A stretch of 64,000 nucleotides of DNA, from contig NZ_KB976987.1 in NCBI RefSeq assembly GCF_000399685.1, positions 1,875,184 to 1,939,183 of the forward strand, in the 5' to 3' direction. The DNA comes from Acinetobacter pittii ANC 4050. GTDB lineage: Bacteria; Pseudomonadota; Gammaproteobacteria; Pseudomonadales; Moraxellaceae. Position numbers and translations under genes: made by a program. Below are positions 15,795 to 25,330 of the stretch, in pieces; the first letter of the stretch is position 1, and each line of letters begins with the position of its first letter. The notes beneath the pieces were generated by a model, which was given only the letters and a program-made list of their open reading frames with translations, did not search any database and was not told where the DNA came from.

Positions 15795-16189
15795 CATTGA
15801 ATGAAAGAGAGGCTTTCAAAACCTACCTTAAAACGAAAGGTATCGTGAAAATTGATTGGAATTGTTTAGGTGTTATCACAAATGTTGTTCGAGAAGCTGG
15901 CTGCACTCTTGGATATAACGATATTGAATTAATGCAGGAAGTTTGGGAAGCCAAAGCTCAGGCGGTGCCAGTGAAACAGAGTCTCACTTTAACTTGTGCC
16001 GAATTAAAAGAAGCTTTTGATTTTGGTGCACCAGACGGTGAAAAAGATCAATTCCAGATGGAAACTGAAATGACTATTAGATGGCTAAAAGATGGTTATG
16101 ACGGTGAAGGATACTACTGTTGGTATGCTGATTTACCCGAGGAAGGCTGTATTAAGTTAGGTAAAAGCGAATCGGGAGTTGAAGAATGA
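15791..16189 (+). CDS. Hypothetical prophage protein, 132 aa
   Basis: Overlaps the previous gene in ATGA. It has a helical N-terminus and an acidic C-terminal half with RWLKDGYDGEGYYCWYADLPEEG. A similar F/RW.KDGY phrase occurs in the gene at 16719, suggesting that these neighbouring early genes share a small domain. Function unknown. Confidence 0.6.
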   Translation: MTLNEREAFKTYLKTKGIVKIDWNCLGVITNVVREAGCTLGYNDIELMQEVWEAKAQAVPVKQSLTLTCAELKEAFDFGAPDGEKDQFQMETEMTIRWLKDGYDGEGYYCWYADLPEEGCIKLGKSESGVEE

Positions 16190-16722
16190 TAGATTTAGCT
16201 GCACAAAGAAGTGCTTTGATTGCTGAAGTTGCTGTCTTTAAAGAAGAATGTATGAACCTTTGGTTTGTTCCAGATCTTGCGGCATCTTACTCAAATAGGG
16301 ACTTCTTTTCTTATTCCATAATAGAAGATAACCAAGTCTTTTTTATGATCGAACAAACTCGACAATTGTGGGAATTCTGGAATAAAGCCAAGGATCATAA
16401 TTTGCCTAAAGGTTCAGTTCTAATTGTTGAAGACGAAATTAAAACTATGTGGCAAGACAATGAAGAGCCTGAAAATTGTGTAAATAAAGAAAAAGACTTT
16501 AATTGTTTGGGTGATTGTTTAGACATAGAAGATATCATTTCAATCACAAAGCAACGCTATGCATATATCTCAGCCGAAAAGGTCTACGGTACATGGGTAG
16601 CTAAATTTGAGGCTGGTGAACTTAAAAAAGATTATTTCTTCGTTGGTAGTCAAAAAGAATGTGAGGAAATAGTCGAAAGTAATAAAGCTCTTTATTCAAG
16701 CAGAATGGGAGCTAATTCATGA
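16186..16722 (+). CDS. Hypothetical prophage protein, 178 aa
   Basis: Acidic, soluble, overlaps its neighbours by 4 bases. It contains WFVPDLAASYSNRDFFSYSI and a central ETRQLWEFWNKAKDH segment resembling the AWLLWNKE segment of the next protein, consistent with related modular early proteins. No named family recognised. Confidence 0.6.
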   Translation: MIDLAAQRSALIAEVAVFKEECMNLWFVPDLAASYSNRDFFSYSIIEDNQVFFMIEQTRQLWEFWNKAKDHNLPKGSVLIVEDEIKTMWQDNEEPENCVNKEKDFNCLGDCLDIEDIISITKQRYAYISAEKVYGTWVAKFEAGELKKDYFFVGSQKECEEIVESNKALYSSRMGANS

Positions 16723-17228
16723 TTTTTTATGACCGTGCTTTTTTTGAAGAAAATTTCAAAAAAACTGAAACTTTCAAGCAAGAAAGCAATATTCGAAAAA
16801 ATGACATTCTTGTATTTAGTGAAAGCATGAATGGCTATTTTAATATAGTGACGAATAAAGCTTGGTTACTTTGGAATAAAGAAATGCGAGCTCATGCTGA
16901 GTGGTATAAAAATGATGACCCACTTGCATTTAAATGGGCAAAAGATGGTTACCCTGATTATGAAGCAGATTTTTATACAAGTGCAAAATCTTGGGCTGCT
17001 GCCAAAGCACAAGCCGGTCCAACTTGGATTAGTGTCAAAGACGATGAGCCACCTATCGACAAAATGGTTCTAATTTGTTGGGCCGAATCACCCGATGTCG
17101 AACCTGAAATAGACTACATGACTACAGATGAAGCTTTAAATCATATATGGGCGAATTATTACAATGATCCACCTTCTCATTGGATGCATTTTCATAAAGT
17201 GCCTAATATATCGGGAGCTAGACAATGA
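16719..17228 (+). CDS. Prophage protein with C-terminal DUF551-like domain, 169 aa
   Basis: The C-terminal part, TWISVKDDEPPIDKMVLICW ... HWMHFHKVP, matches the DUF551 pattern (WISV.D..P...VL...HWM). DUF551 domains are frequent in prophage early proteins and have no known biochemical role. The N-terminal 100 residues contain FKWAKDGYPDYEADFYTSAKSWAAAKAQA, also common in Acinetobacter phage early proteins of this type. Confidence 0.7.
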   Translation: MIFYDRAFFEENFKKTETFKQESNIRKNDILVFSESMNGYFNIVTNKAWLLWNKEMRAHAEWYKNDDPLAFKWAKDGYPDYEADFYTSAKSWAAAKAQAGPTWISVKDDEPPIDKMVLICWAESPDVEPEIDYMTTDEALNHIWANYYNDPPSHWMHFHKVPNISGARQ

Positions 17229-17569
17229 ACAAAATGACCCATGAGCAATTTTTGTTAATGAAACTAGCTGAAGAAGCATCAGAAATAGCCCAGATTGCCT
17301 TAAAAACTGCGCAATTTGGTATGAATGAAAAACATCCTGCTATGGAGCTAAACAATAAACAGAGAATCCATCTTGAACTTAACGATTTATTTGCAATTGT
17401 CGATGAGTTGAATAGTTGGTACCACTTTAATTTTCAACCAGACCATTTAGCTAAAATTCGAAAGATAGAAAAACTTAATGAGTTTTTAGGTTATTCAATT
17501 AAGTTAGGTAAAGTTGAAGATCCTTGGGCCCTTATTAAGGTTCAAGAAAAAAGTGATACGGAGGGCTAA
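17225..17569 (+). CDS. MazG-like nucleotide pyrophosphohydrolase-type protein
   Basis: The protein has an EExxE motif (EEASE, residues 16-20) and, later, an ELNDLFAIVDELN segment that could supply the downstream acidic pair of the all-alpha NTP pyrophosphohydrolase (MazG-like) fold. Length 114 residues fits single-domain members. Such phage enzymes are thought to trim non-canonical dNTPs or lower ppGpp; which applies here is unknown. Confidence 0.6.
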   Translation: MNKMTHEQFLLMKLAEEASEIAQIALKTAQFGMNEKHPAMELNNKQRIHLELNDLFAIVDELNSWYHFNFQPDHLAKIRKIEKLNEFLGYSIKLGKVEDPWALIKVQEKSDTEG

Positions 17570-17821
17570 ATGGAAAAGTATTTAACATCTAATGCCATAT
17601 GTAAAAAGTACGACATCTGCAAACGAACATTAAGCCGCTGGGAAATTATGACACCTTGGGGTATCCCTTTCCCTGCCCCTGCATTTGGTAATACACCTGG
17701 TGCTGTGAAGCGCTACTTAACTATTGAAGTTAAGAAGTGGGAAAGAAAGTGTTTTAAGAAAAATGATGAAGACACTGAAACCACAGATGTAATAGAACCT
17801 GAATATTTGAAAGCTATATAA
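17570..17821 (+). CDS. Excisionase-like small DNA-binding protein
   Basis: The 83-residue protein has an N-terminal helix-turn-helix of the AlpA/MerR-like type (YLTSNAICKKYDICKRTLSRWE) followed by a basic segment. It is the last gene of the rightward operon, next to the presumed attachment site, which is where lambda carries xis. Unlike lambda, no integrase gene follows. Its ATG abuts the stop of the MazG-like gene. Confidence 0.6.
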   Translation: MEKYLTSNAICKKYDICKRTLSRWEIMTPWGIPFPAPAFGNTPGAVKRYLTIEVKKWERKCFKKNDEDTETTDVIEPEYLKAI

Positions 17822-17832
17822 GTTAGGTAGAA

Positions 17833-17883
17833 GCTAACAATCAGTAAACTTGATTAAATTAGTCCAGATCAATGATTGTTAGC
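17833..17883. repeat. Long inverted repeat at the prophage right border
   Basis: GCTAACAATCA (17833-17843) pairs perfectly with TGATTGTTAGC (17873-17883). Inside it, TTGAT (17850-17854) pairs with ATCAA (17868-17872), extending the stem to 16 bp with a 6-base bulge. There is no T-run after it, so it is not a typical terminator. It lies 12 bases after the excisionase-like gene and may be a recombination or Xis/Int site. Confidence 0.6.
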
Positions 17884-17948
17884 ATATTACCGTTACTATA
17901 TACTGTCCGCCGAATCACGGCTTGCTAGATAAACTCAGCAATTTCATT

Positions 17949-17970
17949 TATGTACATAAGAGTGTACATA
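17949..17970. repeat. Inverted repeat between prophage and lysC
   Basis: TATGTACA, 6-base spacer TAAGAG, TGTACATA: perfect 8-base arms, 60 bases upstream of the lysC start. It could be an operator for lysC or an attachment-site arm. The exact prophage edge lies somewhere in 17822-18030 and cannot be fixed without the left end. Confidence 0.5.
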
Positions 17971-18030
17971 TTATGAAACCAAGGAAGCAAGAATATACTT
18001 TTCCCGTTTAATAATAAGGGTTTAGGCGAT

Positions 18031-19311
18031 ATGGCATTAATCGTTCAAAAATATGGCGGTACTTCTATGGGTACCCCCGAGCGCATTTTAAATGTTGCTC
18101 GTCGTGTGAAGCGTTGGCATGATCACGGTCACAAGGTTGTTGTGGTCGTATCTGCAATGAGTGGTGAAACAAACCGCTTACTTGCTCTCGCTAAAGCCAT
18201 TACCGAAACACCTGACCCACGTGAGTTAGACCAAATGGTTTCAACCGGTGAACAGGTGACGATTTCCATGTTAGCTATGGCACTTAATTCGATTGGTGTG
18301 GAAGCTAAATCCTATACCGGACGTCAAGTCGGTATTAAAACTGACAGTGCATTTACCAAGGCGCGTATCGAGTCTATTGATACAGATGTCATGACCAATG
18401 ATCTAGATGCAGGCCGTGTTATTGTAGTTGCTGGTTTCCAAGGTTTTGATGCCAATGGAAATACTACAACACTAGGTCGAGGTGGTTCAGATACTTCTGG
18501 TGTTGCCCTTGCTGCTGCTTTAAAAGCTGACGAATGTCAGATTTATACTGATGTAGATGGCGTTTACACCACTGATCCTCGTGTTGCTCCTAAAGCCAAA
18601 AAAATCGACCGTATTTCTTTTGAAGAAATGCTAGAAATGGCATCATTAGGTTCTAAAGTTTTACAGATTCGCTCAGTAGAATTTGCCGGAAAATATCAGG
18701 TTCCTTTACGTGTATTATCAAGTTTTGATAATGATGACGACGGCGCATTTGACGACGAATTTAAAGAAAATGTAGGTACACTCATTACTACTGAGGCAGA
18801 AGACACTATGGAACAGCCAATCATTGCAGGTATCGCTTTTAACCGTGACGAAGCAAAATTAACAATTTTAGGTGTACCTGATGAGCCAGGTATTGCTTCT
18901 AAAATTTTATCACCAGTAAGTGATGCCAACATTGAAGTGGATATGATAGTCCAAAATGTTGAAGAAGATGGTACAACAGATTTTACTTTCACTGTAAACC
19001 GTGTTGATTTAGCGAAAGCTGAAAAAATCTTAAATGAAACTGCCAAAAATATTGGTGCACGTGAAGTTTCAACACGTGATGACATCGTTAAAGTGTCTAT
19101 TGTTGGTGTAGGTATGCGTTCACACGCAGGTGTAGCGAGCAAAATGTTCACTGCCCTTGCTGATGAAGGTATCAACATCCTTATGATTTCAACATCTGAA
19201 ATTAAGGTTTCTGTCATTATCGACGAGAAATACCTTGAGCTTGCAGTTCGTTGTCTACATACCGCTTTTGGTTTAGATCGTGAACATGGTGAAAGCAGCG
19301 CACGCGCTTAA
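18031..19311 (+). CDS. lysC: Aspartate kinase
   Basis: The enzyme phosphorylates L-aspartate, the first step towards lysine, threonine, methionine and diaminopimelate. The N-terminal kinase domain starts VQKYGGTSMG and includes VVVVVSAMSGETN and GRGGSDTSGVALA. Two C-terminal ACT domains (from about residue 265, LGVPDEPGIASKI, and about 345, VGVGMRSHAGVASKMF) provide feedback control by amino acids. Length 426 is typical of the monofunctional enzyme. The gene next to it, csrA, is the usual neighbour in Acinetobacter; the prophage lies just upstream. Confidence 0.96.
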   Translation: MALIVQKYGGTSMGTPERILNVARRVKRWHDHGHKVVVVVSAMSGETNRLLALAKAITETPDPRELDQMVSTGEQVTISMLAMALNSIGVEAKSYTGRQVGIKTDSAFTKARIESIDTDVMTNDLDAGRVIVVAGFQGFDANGNTTTLGRGGSDTSGVALAAALKADECQIYTDVDGVYTTDPRVAPKAKKIDRISFEEMLEMASLGSKVLQIRSVEFAGKYQVPLRVLSSFDNDDDGAFDDEFKENVGTLITTEAEDTMEQPIIAGIAFNRDEAKLTILGVPDEPGIASKILSPVSDANIEVDMIVQNVEEDGTTDFTFTVNRVDLAKAEKILNETAKNIGAREVSTRDDIVKVSIVGVGMRSHAGVASKMFTALADEGINILMISTSEIKVSVIIDEKYLELAVRCLHTAFGLDREHGESSARA

Positions 19312-19376
19312 ATGTACCGAACGGTCAAGAATTCATTAAAAAATGTTTACTTGTCCGACAATAATCAAAGAAAACA

Positions 19377-19410
19377 CAGAGCCGCTATAGTTTTTTTTAT
19401 AGCGGCTCTG
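19377..19410 (+). terminator. Hairpin after lysC
   Basis: CAGAGCCGCTATA and TATAGCGGCTCTG form a 13 bp stem around a T-rich loop; the T-run after it is weak (GTTATATT). It probably separates lysC from csrA transcription, with csrA expected to have its own promoter in 19411-19540. Confidence 0.6.
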
Positions 19411-19557
19411 TTATATTAAACGGAAAGTTTTTTGGCAGAGATTATCAAAATATGACTTTGTTCTCATATTTCTGTTAGAATCTGACTGAAAACTGAGGTT
19501 GAGCTTTTTATTTGGGTACCAATATTGCAGTTTTAAGCGTTTAGCAAGGAGATAAAC

Positions 19558-19812
19558 ATGCTGATTCTGACCCGCCGTGTCGGGGAAACATTAATGATTG
19601 GGGATCAAGTCAGTGTTACTGTGCTTGGCGTCAAAGGAAACCAAGTTCGAATTGGTGTGAATGCACCAAAAGAGGTTTCTGTTCATCGCGAAGAAATTTA
19701 TCAACGTATTCAACATGAACGTGCAATGCATGAACACCTTCAACATCTTGATCAAGATTATCAAGTTTCTTATGAAGATGATAATTATGCACAGAAAAAC
19801 TTCAATCGTTAG
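19558..19812 (+). CDS. csrA: Carbon storage regulator CsrA
   Basis: CsrA is a small dimeric RNA-binding protein that binds GGA motifs in mRNA leaders and represses or stabilises them. The start [34 protein letters not shown] and the [12 protein letters not shown] segment with the conserved basic RNA-binding residue are diagnostic. Here it is 84 residues, longer than the E. coli protein (61), with an acidic/His-rich tail (from about residue 60) as seen in Acinetobacter. An AAGGAG ribosome-binding site precedes the ATG. Confidence 0.96.
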   Translation: MLILTRRVGETLMIGDQVSVTVLGVKGNQVRIGVNAPKEVSVHREEIYQRIQHERAMHEHLQHLDQDYQVSYEDDNYAQKNFNR

Positions 19813-19834
19813 TATGAAGTTGTTCTCTCCCTAA

Positions 19835-19868
19835 TTAAAGCGACTTTATAGTCGCTTTAAATTTTTTA
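19835..19868 (+). terminator. Terminator of csrA
   Basis: TTAAAGCGACT, loop TTAT, AGTCGCTTTAA (11 bp) followed by ATTTTTT. It lies between the convergent csrA and rnhB genes. Confidence 0.8.
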
Positions 19869-19879
19869 AGTGTTTGTAT

Positions 19880-20446
19880 TTATAAACCTAAAGCACGTTT
19901 AACAGGTGCATAACTACGGCGATGCTGATCAATCACGCCATGCACAGCAATCGCTTCAAAGTGCGCTTTGGTTGGATATCCTTTATGTTTGGCAAAACCA
20001 AATAACGGATATTGCTGATCTAATTCTGCCATTTGTCGATCTCGTGTCACTTTTGCCAAGATACTCGCTGCACTAATTTCAGCATGGCTTGCATCTCCAC
20101 CAACAATGGCTTCACAAGGAATAATGATTCCTTTAGGAATTTGGTTACCATCTACAATTACTTTTTGTGGTTGGGTTTTCAAACCATCAACAGCCCGTTG
20201 CATAGCCAAAAAAGTTGCCTGTAAAATATTTAGTTCATCAATTTCAGCATGTGTTGCTTCGGCAATTGACCAAGCTAAAGCTTTTTCTTGTATTTCAATA
20301 AACAACTTTTCACGTTTCTTTTCAGTTAATTTTTTAGAATCATTCAATCCCAAAATTGGATTATTCGGATCTAAAATCACAGCTGCTGCTACAACCGAAC
20401 CTACTAAAGGCCCCCGTCCTGCCTCATCTACACCAGCAATAAACAT
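19880..20446 (-). CDS. rnhB: Ribonuclease HII
   Basis: The enzyme cleaves the RNA strand of RNA-DNA hybrids and single ribonucleotides in DNA. The start [23 protein letters not shown] carries the DEAGRG motif with its acidic metal ligands, later [22 protein letters not shown]. Length 188 is slightly shorter than E. coli (198). Oriented opposite to csrA, with a lipoprotein gene upstream on the same strand, separated by a terminator. Confidence 0.95.
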   Translation of the reverse strand: MFIAGVDEAGRGPLVGSVVAAAVILDPNNPILGLNDSKKLTEKKREKLFIEIQEKALAWSIAEATHAEIDELNILQATFLAMQRAVDGLKTQPQKVIVDGNQIPKGIIIPCEAIVGGDASHAEISAASILAKVTRDRQMAELDQQYPLFGFAKHKGYPTKAHFEAIAVHGVIDQHRRSYAPVKRALGL

Positions 20447-20462
20447 CGACTTACTACCTTTA

Positions 20463-20497
20463 AAAACAAAAGAGGCTGATCAATAGTAATCAGCCTT
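20463..20497 (-). terminator. Terminator of the small lipoprotein gene
   Basis: On the minus strand GGCTGAT, 8-base loop, ATCAGCC, then TCTTTTGTTTTT. It separates the lipoprotein gene from rnhB. Confidence 0.75.
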
Positions 20498-20517
20498 CTT
20501 TAACACAAAATTATTAA

Positions 20518-20904
20518 TTACTTTTGTAAAGCTTCTGCCACACAAGCGTTTACAGTTTTAGAAACCACTTGGTTTACGATTGTAGCACGTGTGTTTACAT
20601 CAAGTGCAGCTGCTGCTAATTCTACTGCAGTCACACTGTTTGGAGCTTTTTCGCTTACACAACCACATACATTGGTTTGGATGCTATCACGTTGCTCAGC
20701 AGTCATATATTTTGTTGCTGTTTTCCAAGCCGCAACATTATTAATCTCTGTAATACATTTTGCATTTACCGCAACTTTTAACGCAGCAACGCCTAATTGT
20801 TGAGTTGTCGTTTGTGCAGAACCTGTGTCAGTGCCTGTAGTCGTTGCGCATGCTGTTAAAGCTAAAACAACTGGTGCTAGAGCGAGCATCAATTTTTTCA
20901 TCAT
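20518..20904 (-). CDS. Small secreted lipoprotein, unknown function
   Basis: A signal peptide MMKKLMLALAPVVLALTAC ends in a lipobox (LTAC) with the lipidated Cys about residue 19. The mature part is about 110 residues, helical, with four further cysteines that could form disulphides (KCITE, VCGCV, NACVA). The frame extends upstream, but an AAAGGAAAAA site immediately precedes the ATG at 20904 (an ATG at 20901 is the alternative). It is probably an outer-membrane lipoprotein; no domain recognised. Confidence 0.75.
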   Translation of the reverse strand: MMKKLMLALAPVVLALTACATTTGTDTGSAQTTTQQLGVAALKVAVNAKCITEINNVAAWKTATKYMTAEQRDSIQTNVCGCVSEKAPNSVTAVELAAAALDVNTRATIVNQVVSKTVNACVAEALQK

Positions 20905-21140
20905 TTTTTCCTTTGATTGAACCTTGGCAGCGCGTATTGTGCCTAAACTCGACTTTAGAAGAAACAAATAATTTGATGCATTTATGCAAACTCTTTTCCG
21001 GAACGAAACTCAGCTCATCAATTGCTTTTTTAAGCTTAATACGTTCTGTTTTTAGCACGCTCCGTTACATTTAAAATATTTCTCAAAATCTGCGATTTCC
21101 CCTAAAATCACAAATCAAAACGACAAAAAAAGGGTCTTTT

Positions 21141-21698
21141 ATGCCTGCTGTTTCCTCTCAGTATTACACCCGTACCGCACAAATCCTGCATTGGGTGATG
21201 GCAATCATTTTCATCACAGCATGGGTTATTGGCTTTTATAGTGGAAATTTTTTAAGTTATGACGTTGATGGCAGCTTTAAAGGCGATGTCATTACATTGC
21301 ACAAGAATATTGCAACTACCATTATCTTTTTAGTCATTGTCCGGATTTTATGGCGCTATACTCATCCAGCTCCAAAACTACCTGATACCATGTCTCCAAT
21401 GATGAAAACTCTGGCACATGTTGGTCATCTATTCTTGTATGTAATTTTGGTGGCTTTACCTGTCACTGGTTGTTTGTTTAGTTGGAGTGCTGGTCACCCT
21501 GCTCCAGTTTTATATTTATTTGAAATTCCGCGTTTAGTGCAAGATAATCCAGAGCTTTTAGCTGTTGTTAAACCATTACATATTTATATTTCTTGGTTTG
21601 CAGGTTTTCTTATTGTTGGGCATGTACTTGCAGCTTTAAAACATCACTTTATCGATAAAGACAATATTTTAAATAGCATGACCAAACAACCTAAATAA
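21141..21698 (+). CDS. Cytochrome b561 family membrane protein
   Basis: Four hydrophobic segments (about 17-35, 53-70, 95-115, 147-167) carry histidines at positions expected for two b-type hemes: QILHWVMA, TLHKNIATT, LAHVGHLFLY and KPLHIYISW. The 185-residue size and start (YYTRTAQILHWVMA) match bacterial cytochrome b561, which passes electrons between the quinone pool and periplasmic acceptors. It is monocistronic, with an AAAGGG site upstream and a terminator downstream. Confidence 0.88.
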   Translation: MPAVSSQYYTRTAQILHWVMAIIFITAWVIGFYSGNFLSYDVDGSFKGDVITLHKNIATTIIFLVIVRILWRYTHPAPKLPDTMSPMMKTLAHVGHLFLYVILVALPVTGCLFSWSAGHPAPVLYLFEIPRLVQDNPELLAVVKPLHIYISWFAGFLIVGHVLAALKHHFIDKDNILNSMTKQPK

Positions 21699-21710
21699 AC
21701 CTGATGTATA

Positions 21711-21738
21711 AAAAACCGCCTGAGATAGGCGGTTTTTT
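21711..21738. terminator. Bidirectional terminator between cytochrome b561 and the deaminase gene
   Basis: AACCGCCT, loop GAGAT, AGGCGGTT flanked by A-run and T-run. It serves the convergent genes on both sides. Confidence 0.85.
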
Positions 21739-21741
21739 TAT

Positions 21742-22849
<1,108 letters not shown>

Positions 22850-22856
22850 AATCATA

Positions 22857-24176
22857 TTAACCGCCAAACGCGATAAATTTAAATACCCAAAGCGCAGCAA
22901 TAATCCATACCATATACGGTACAGTTTTTGCCTTACCCGTGAATAATTTAACTAATGCATAGCTAATAAAGCCCATTGCAATACCATCAGCAATTGAATA
23001 GGTAAATGGCATAAATACAATGGTTAAAAATGCTGGAACAGCTTCAGTAATATCATCCCAATCAATATGAGTGATCCCTTGAATCATCAACACACCAATG
23101 AACAATAAAGCTGGCGCAGTTGCAAAACCTGGTACAGATTGAGCAAGAGGTGCTAAAAATAAACAGCAGATAAATAAAACTGCAACGACAACAGCGGTTA
23201 AACCAGTACGCCCACCTGCTGCTACACCTGAAGCTGATTCAATATATGGCGTAGTTGAAGATGTGCCTAATACAGCACCAGCAACAATTGCAGTAGAGTC
23301 TGCAAATAATGCTTTTTTCAAACGAGGTAATTTACCGTCTTGTAAAAGACCCGCACGGTGCGATACACCAACCAACGTACCCGTACTATCAAACAAGTCG
23401 ACAATAAAGAATACAAAGATGACACCGACCATACTTGCTGTAAATAGACCTTCAAAATCCATTTGCATGAACGTTGGTGCAATTGAAGGAATTTGCCCCA
23501 CTACACCCTTAAATTCATTTAGACCTAAAGCAGTAGCAATTGCAGTAACAACTAAAATACTAATGATGATTGCGCCGCGAACCTTTAATTGGTGTAAAAC
23601 CACAATCATTAAGAATCCGAATAACGCTAATAGTACTGTTGGTTGTTTGATATCGCCCAAACCAACCAAAGTTGCTTGGTTATCAACAATAATTCCGGCA
23701 TTTTTTAGTGCAATCAGTGCTAGGAATAAACCAATACCACCGCCAATTGCAAACTTAAGCGACATCGGAATCGCATTGACAATCGCTTCACGAATTTTAA
23801 AGAAGCTAATTGCAAGAAAGACAAGGCCTGAAACAAAAACAGCCGCTAAAGCTGTTTGCCATGGCACGCCCATCCCCATACAAACCGAATAGGTAAAGTA
23901 AGCGTTTAAACCCATACCAGGGGCCAGTGCGATTGGATAATTAGCAATGATCCCCATCACTAGACATCCGATTGCTGCTGCCAAACAGGTCGCAACGAAT
24001 ACGGCACCATGATCCATGCCGGTTTCAGATAAAATGAGTGGATTGACAATAATGATGTAACACATCGTTAGGAATGTAGTTACACCAGCAAGAACTTCAG
24101 TTCGGAAAGTGGTTTTATTGTCGCTTAACTTAAATAAACGCTCTAACCAGCCTGCCGAAGAATTGGGCGCCGCCAT
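22857..24176 (-). CDS. Purine (adenine/guanine/hypoxanthine) permease, AzgA-type NCS2 family
   Basis: A polytopic inner-membrane transporter of 439 residues with about 12-13 hydrophobic segments. The start FKLSDNKTTFRTEVLAGVTTFLTMCYIIIVNP, NYPIALAPGMGLNAYFTY, FFIVDLFDSTGTLVG and SSTTPYIESASGVAAGGRTGL are the conserved signatures of the AzgA/PbuG purine transporters. It takes up adenine, guanine or hypoxanthine with protons. It is upstream of a predicted adenine deaminase on the same strand. Confidence 0.92.
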   Translation of the reverse strand: MAAPNSSAGWLERLFKLSDNKTTFRTEVLAGVTTFLTMCYIIIVNPLILSETGMDHGAVFVATCLAAAIGCLVMGIIANYPIALAPGMGLNAYFTYSVCMGMGVPWQTALAAVFVSGLVFLAISFFKIREAIVNAIPMSLKFAIGGGIGLFLALIALKNAGIIVDNQATLVGLGDIKQPTVLLALFGFLMIVVLHQLKVRGAIIISILVVTAIATALGLNEFKGVVGQIPSIAPTFMQMDFEGLFTASMVGVIFVFFIVDLFDSTGTLVGVSHRAGLLQDGKLPRLKKALFADSTAIVAGAVLGTSSTTPYIESASGVAAGGRTGLTAVVVAVLFICCLFLAPLAQSVPGFATAPALLFIGVLMIQGITHIDWDDITEAVPAFLTIVFMPFTYSIADGIAMGFISYALVKLFTGKAKTVPYMVWIIAALWVFKFIAFGG

Positions 24177-24230
24177 AAGTAGCCTCTATGCAAAATCTGA
24201 ACTGTGGAATATTTACGTCTATGTAGGTCA

Positions 24231-24256
24231 CTGAACAATATTGTTTTTCTGTTCAG
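24231..24256. promoter_or_regulatory. Inverted repeat upstream of the purine permease
   Basis: CTGAACA (24231-24237) and TGTTCAG (24250-24256), 12 bases apart, 55 bases before the permease start. It may be an operator or a leader hairpin; no regulator can be named. Confidence 0.35.
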
Positions 24257-24357
24257 CCCTATAAACAAGAATCTCAAACTTATGAAGCAACAAATATGCC
24301 ATTCATTTGATGTCTGTTTTCATGCATAGAAAATAACCACAGCCCCTCTTGAAACAC

Positions 24358-24390
24358 AAAAAAGCTGCATAACCCCTATGCAGCTTTTTT
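24358..24390. terminator. Terminator of the small membrane-protein gene
   Basis: GCTGCATA, loop of 5, TATGCAGC, flanked by six A and six T, so functional in both directions. It follows the gene at 24482-24724 on the minus strand. Confidence 0.8.
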
Positions 24391-24481
24391 ACTATACGTT
24401 CAATAAGTTTAACAGATTCAACAGAAACATGATCAAAATTTATGAAAAGATATGACCAATGACACTGTAAAAGTTAGAAAT

Positions 24482-24724
24482 TTATAGCTCAATACTGCTA
24501 GAAAATAATTTTTTGTCACCGATATATTCTTGCATATTATAAGAAGCTAAATTGCTGTGATGAGCATGGTTTGGATTACGTTCGATACTTTGTAGGTTTC
24601 TTTCAGCTTCTTGTATGATCCGCATGAGCTCTTGATGCCTTTTATTTTGACTATCCAAATAAGCCCAATATCCTAATACAAAGACAATACTCACACACAA
24701 CACTATTAATACTTTATTGATCAT
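24482..24724 (-). CDS. Small single-pass membrane protein, 80 aa, unknown
   Basis: An N-terminal hydrophobic segment (VLIVLCVSIVFVLGYWAYL, residues 5-23) is followed by a helical, charged periplasmic or cytoplasmic tail (RHQELMRIIQEAERNLQSIER). There is no Cys lipobox. A terminator follows the stop. No family recognised; it stands alone in its own transcription unit. Confidence 0.55.
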   Translation of the reverse strand: MINKVLIVLCVSIVFVLGYWAYLDSQNKRHQELMRIIQEAERNLQSIERNPNHAHHSNLASYNMQEYIGDKKLFSSSIEL

Positions 24725-25330
24725 TATTATTATCTCTATGTTTTTAATGTTAATGATCTTAACAAAAAATTATAGCTTTGTGAATATTTTCACATTTATT
24801 TACAATAACACCCTCTTACTCAAATAATTGAAAAGAAAGGTGATTTTTTAATTATTTATAATAATCTTAATAATTATTAAACTTTTCAATTGAAAAGTAA
24901 CTTTATTTTATATCAGCTTATTTTAGTTATTTTTAATATTAGCTTTTTATCAGTTTTAATTATTAAGTTATTTTAAAGATAGAGCATAGACAAATGTGTA
25001 TATGGCTTAAAATTTCTTTGTATTTATTAAACCTTAAATAAAATAAAAAGAAGTTATTTTTGTCGTTGAGGTCTTCTTGAAAATTGTTTCTTTAGCGACT
25101 AATTTTTTGTGTTTCCTGTTTAACTTATAAACTAAAAACTTCTACCCAAAGAATTCCACATATCGTTTAAAAATAATTTTTTTTTCTTTGCTTTTCTGTC
25201 TATAAGCAAAACTACGTCCTATTTTTATCGTTCCATAAATCGCACCAAGCTTTCTATTTTCAGTGCTTCGCTCCTATAAACGCTACGATAAACTGTGCTC
25301 AGATAAAAAATTAAATGAGGAGAATACATC
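24725..25330. other. AT-rich intergenic region with an 18-base palindrome
   Basis: About 600 bases without a supported gene, very AT-rich. It holds a perfect palindrome ACTTTTCAATTGAAAAGT (24881-24898) and a half-site AATTGAAAAG (24827-24836), suggesting an operator. The pirin start at 25331 is preceded by GAGGAG. No RNA gene was recognised. Confidence 0.5.

Noticed and set aside
17833..17883. Reading the border stem-loop as a simple terminator of the phage operon
   Set aside because: There is no T-run after the stem, and the internal bulge and second stem are unusual for a terminator.
23263..23892. A 209-codon frame on the plus strand inside the purine permease gene
   Set aside because: It is the complementary shadow of a hydrophobic, conserved transporter; its product has low-complexity composition and no start signal.
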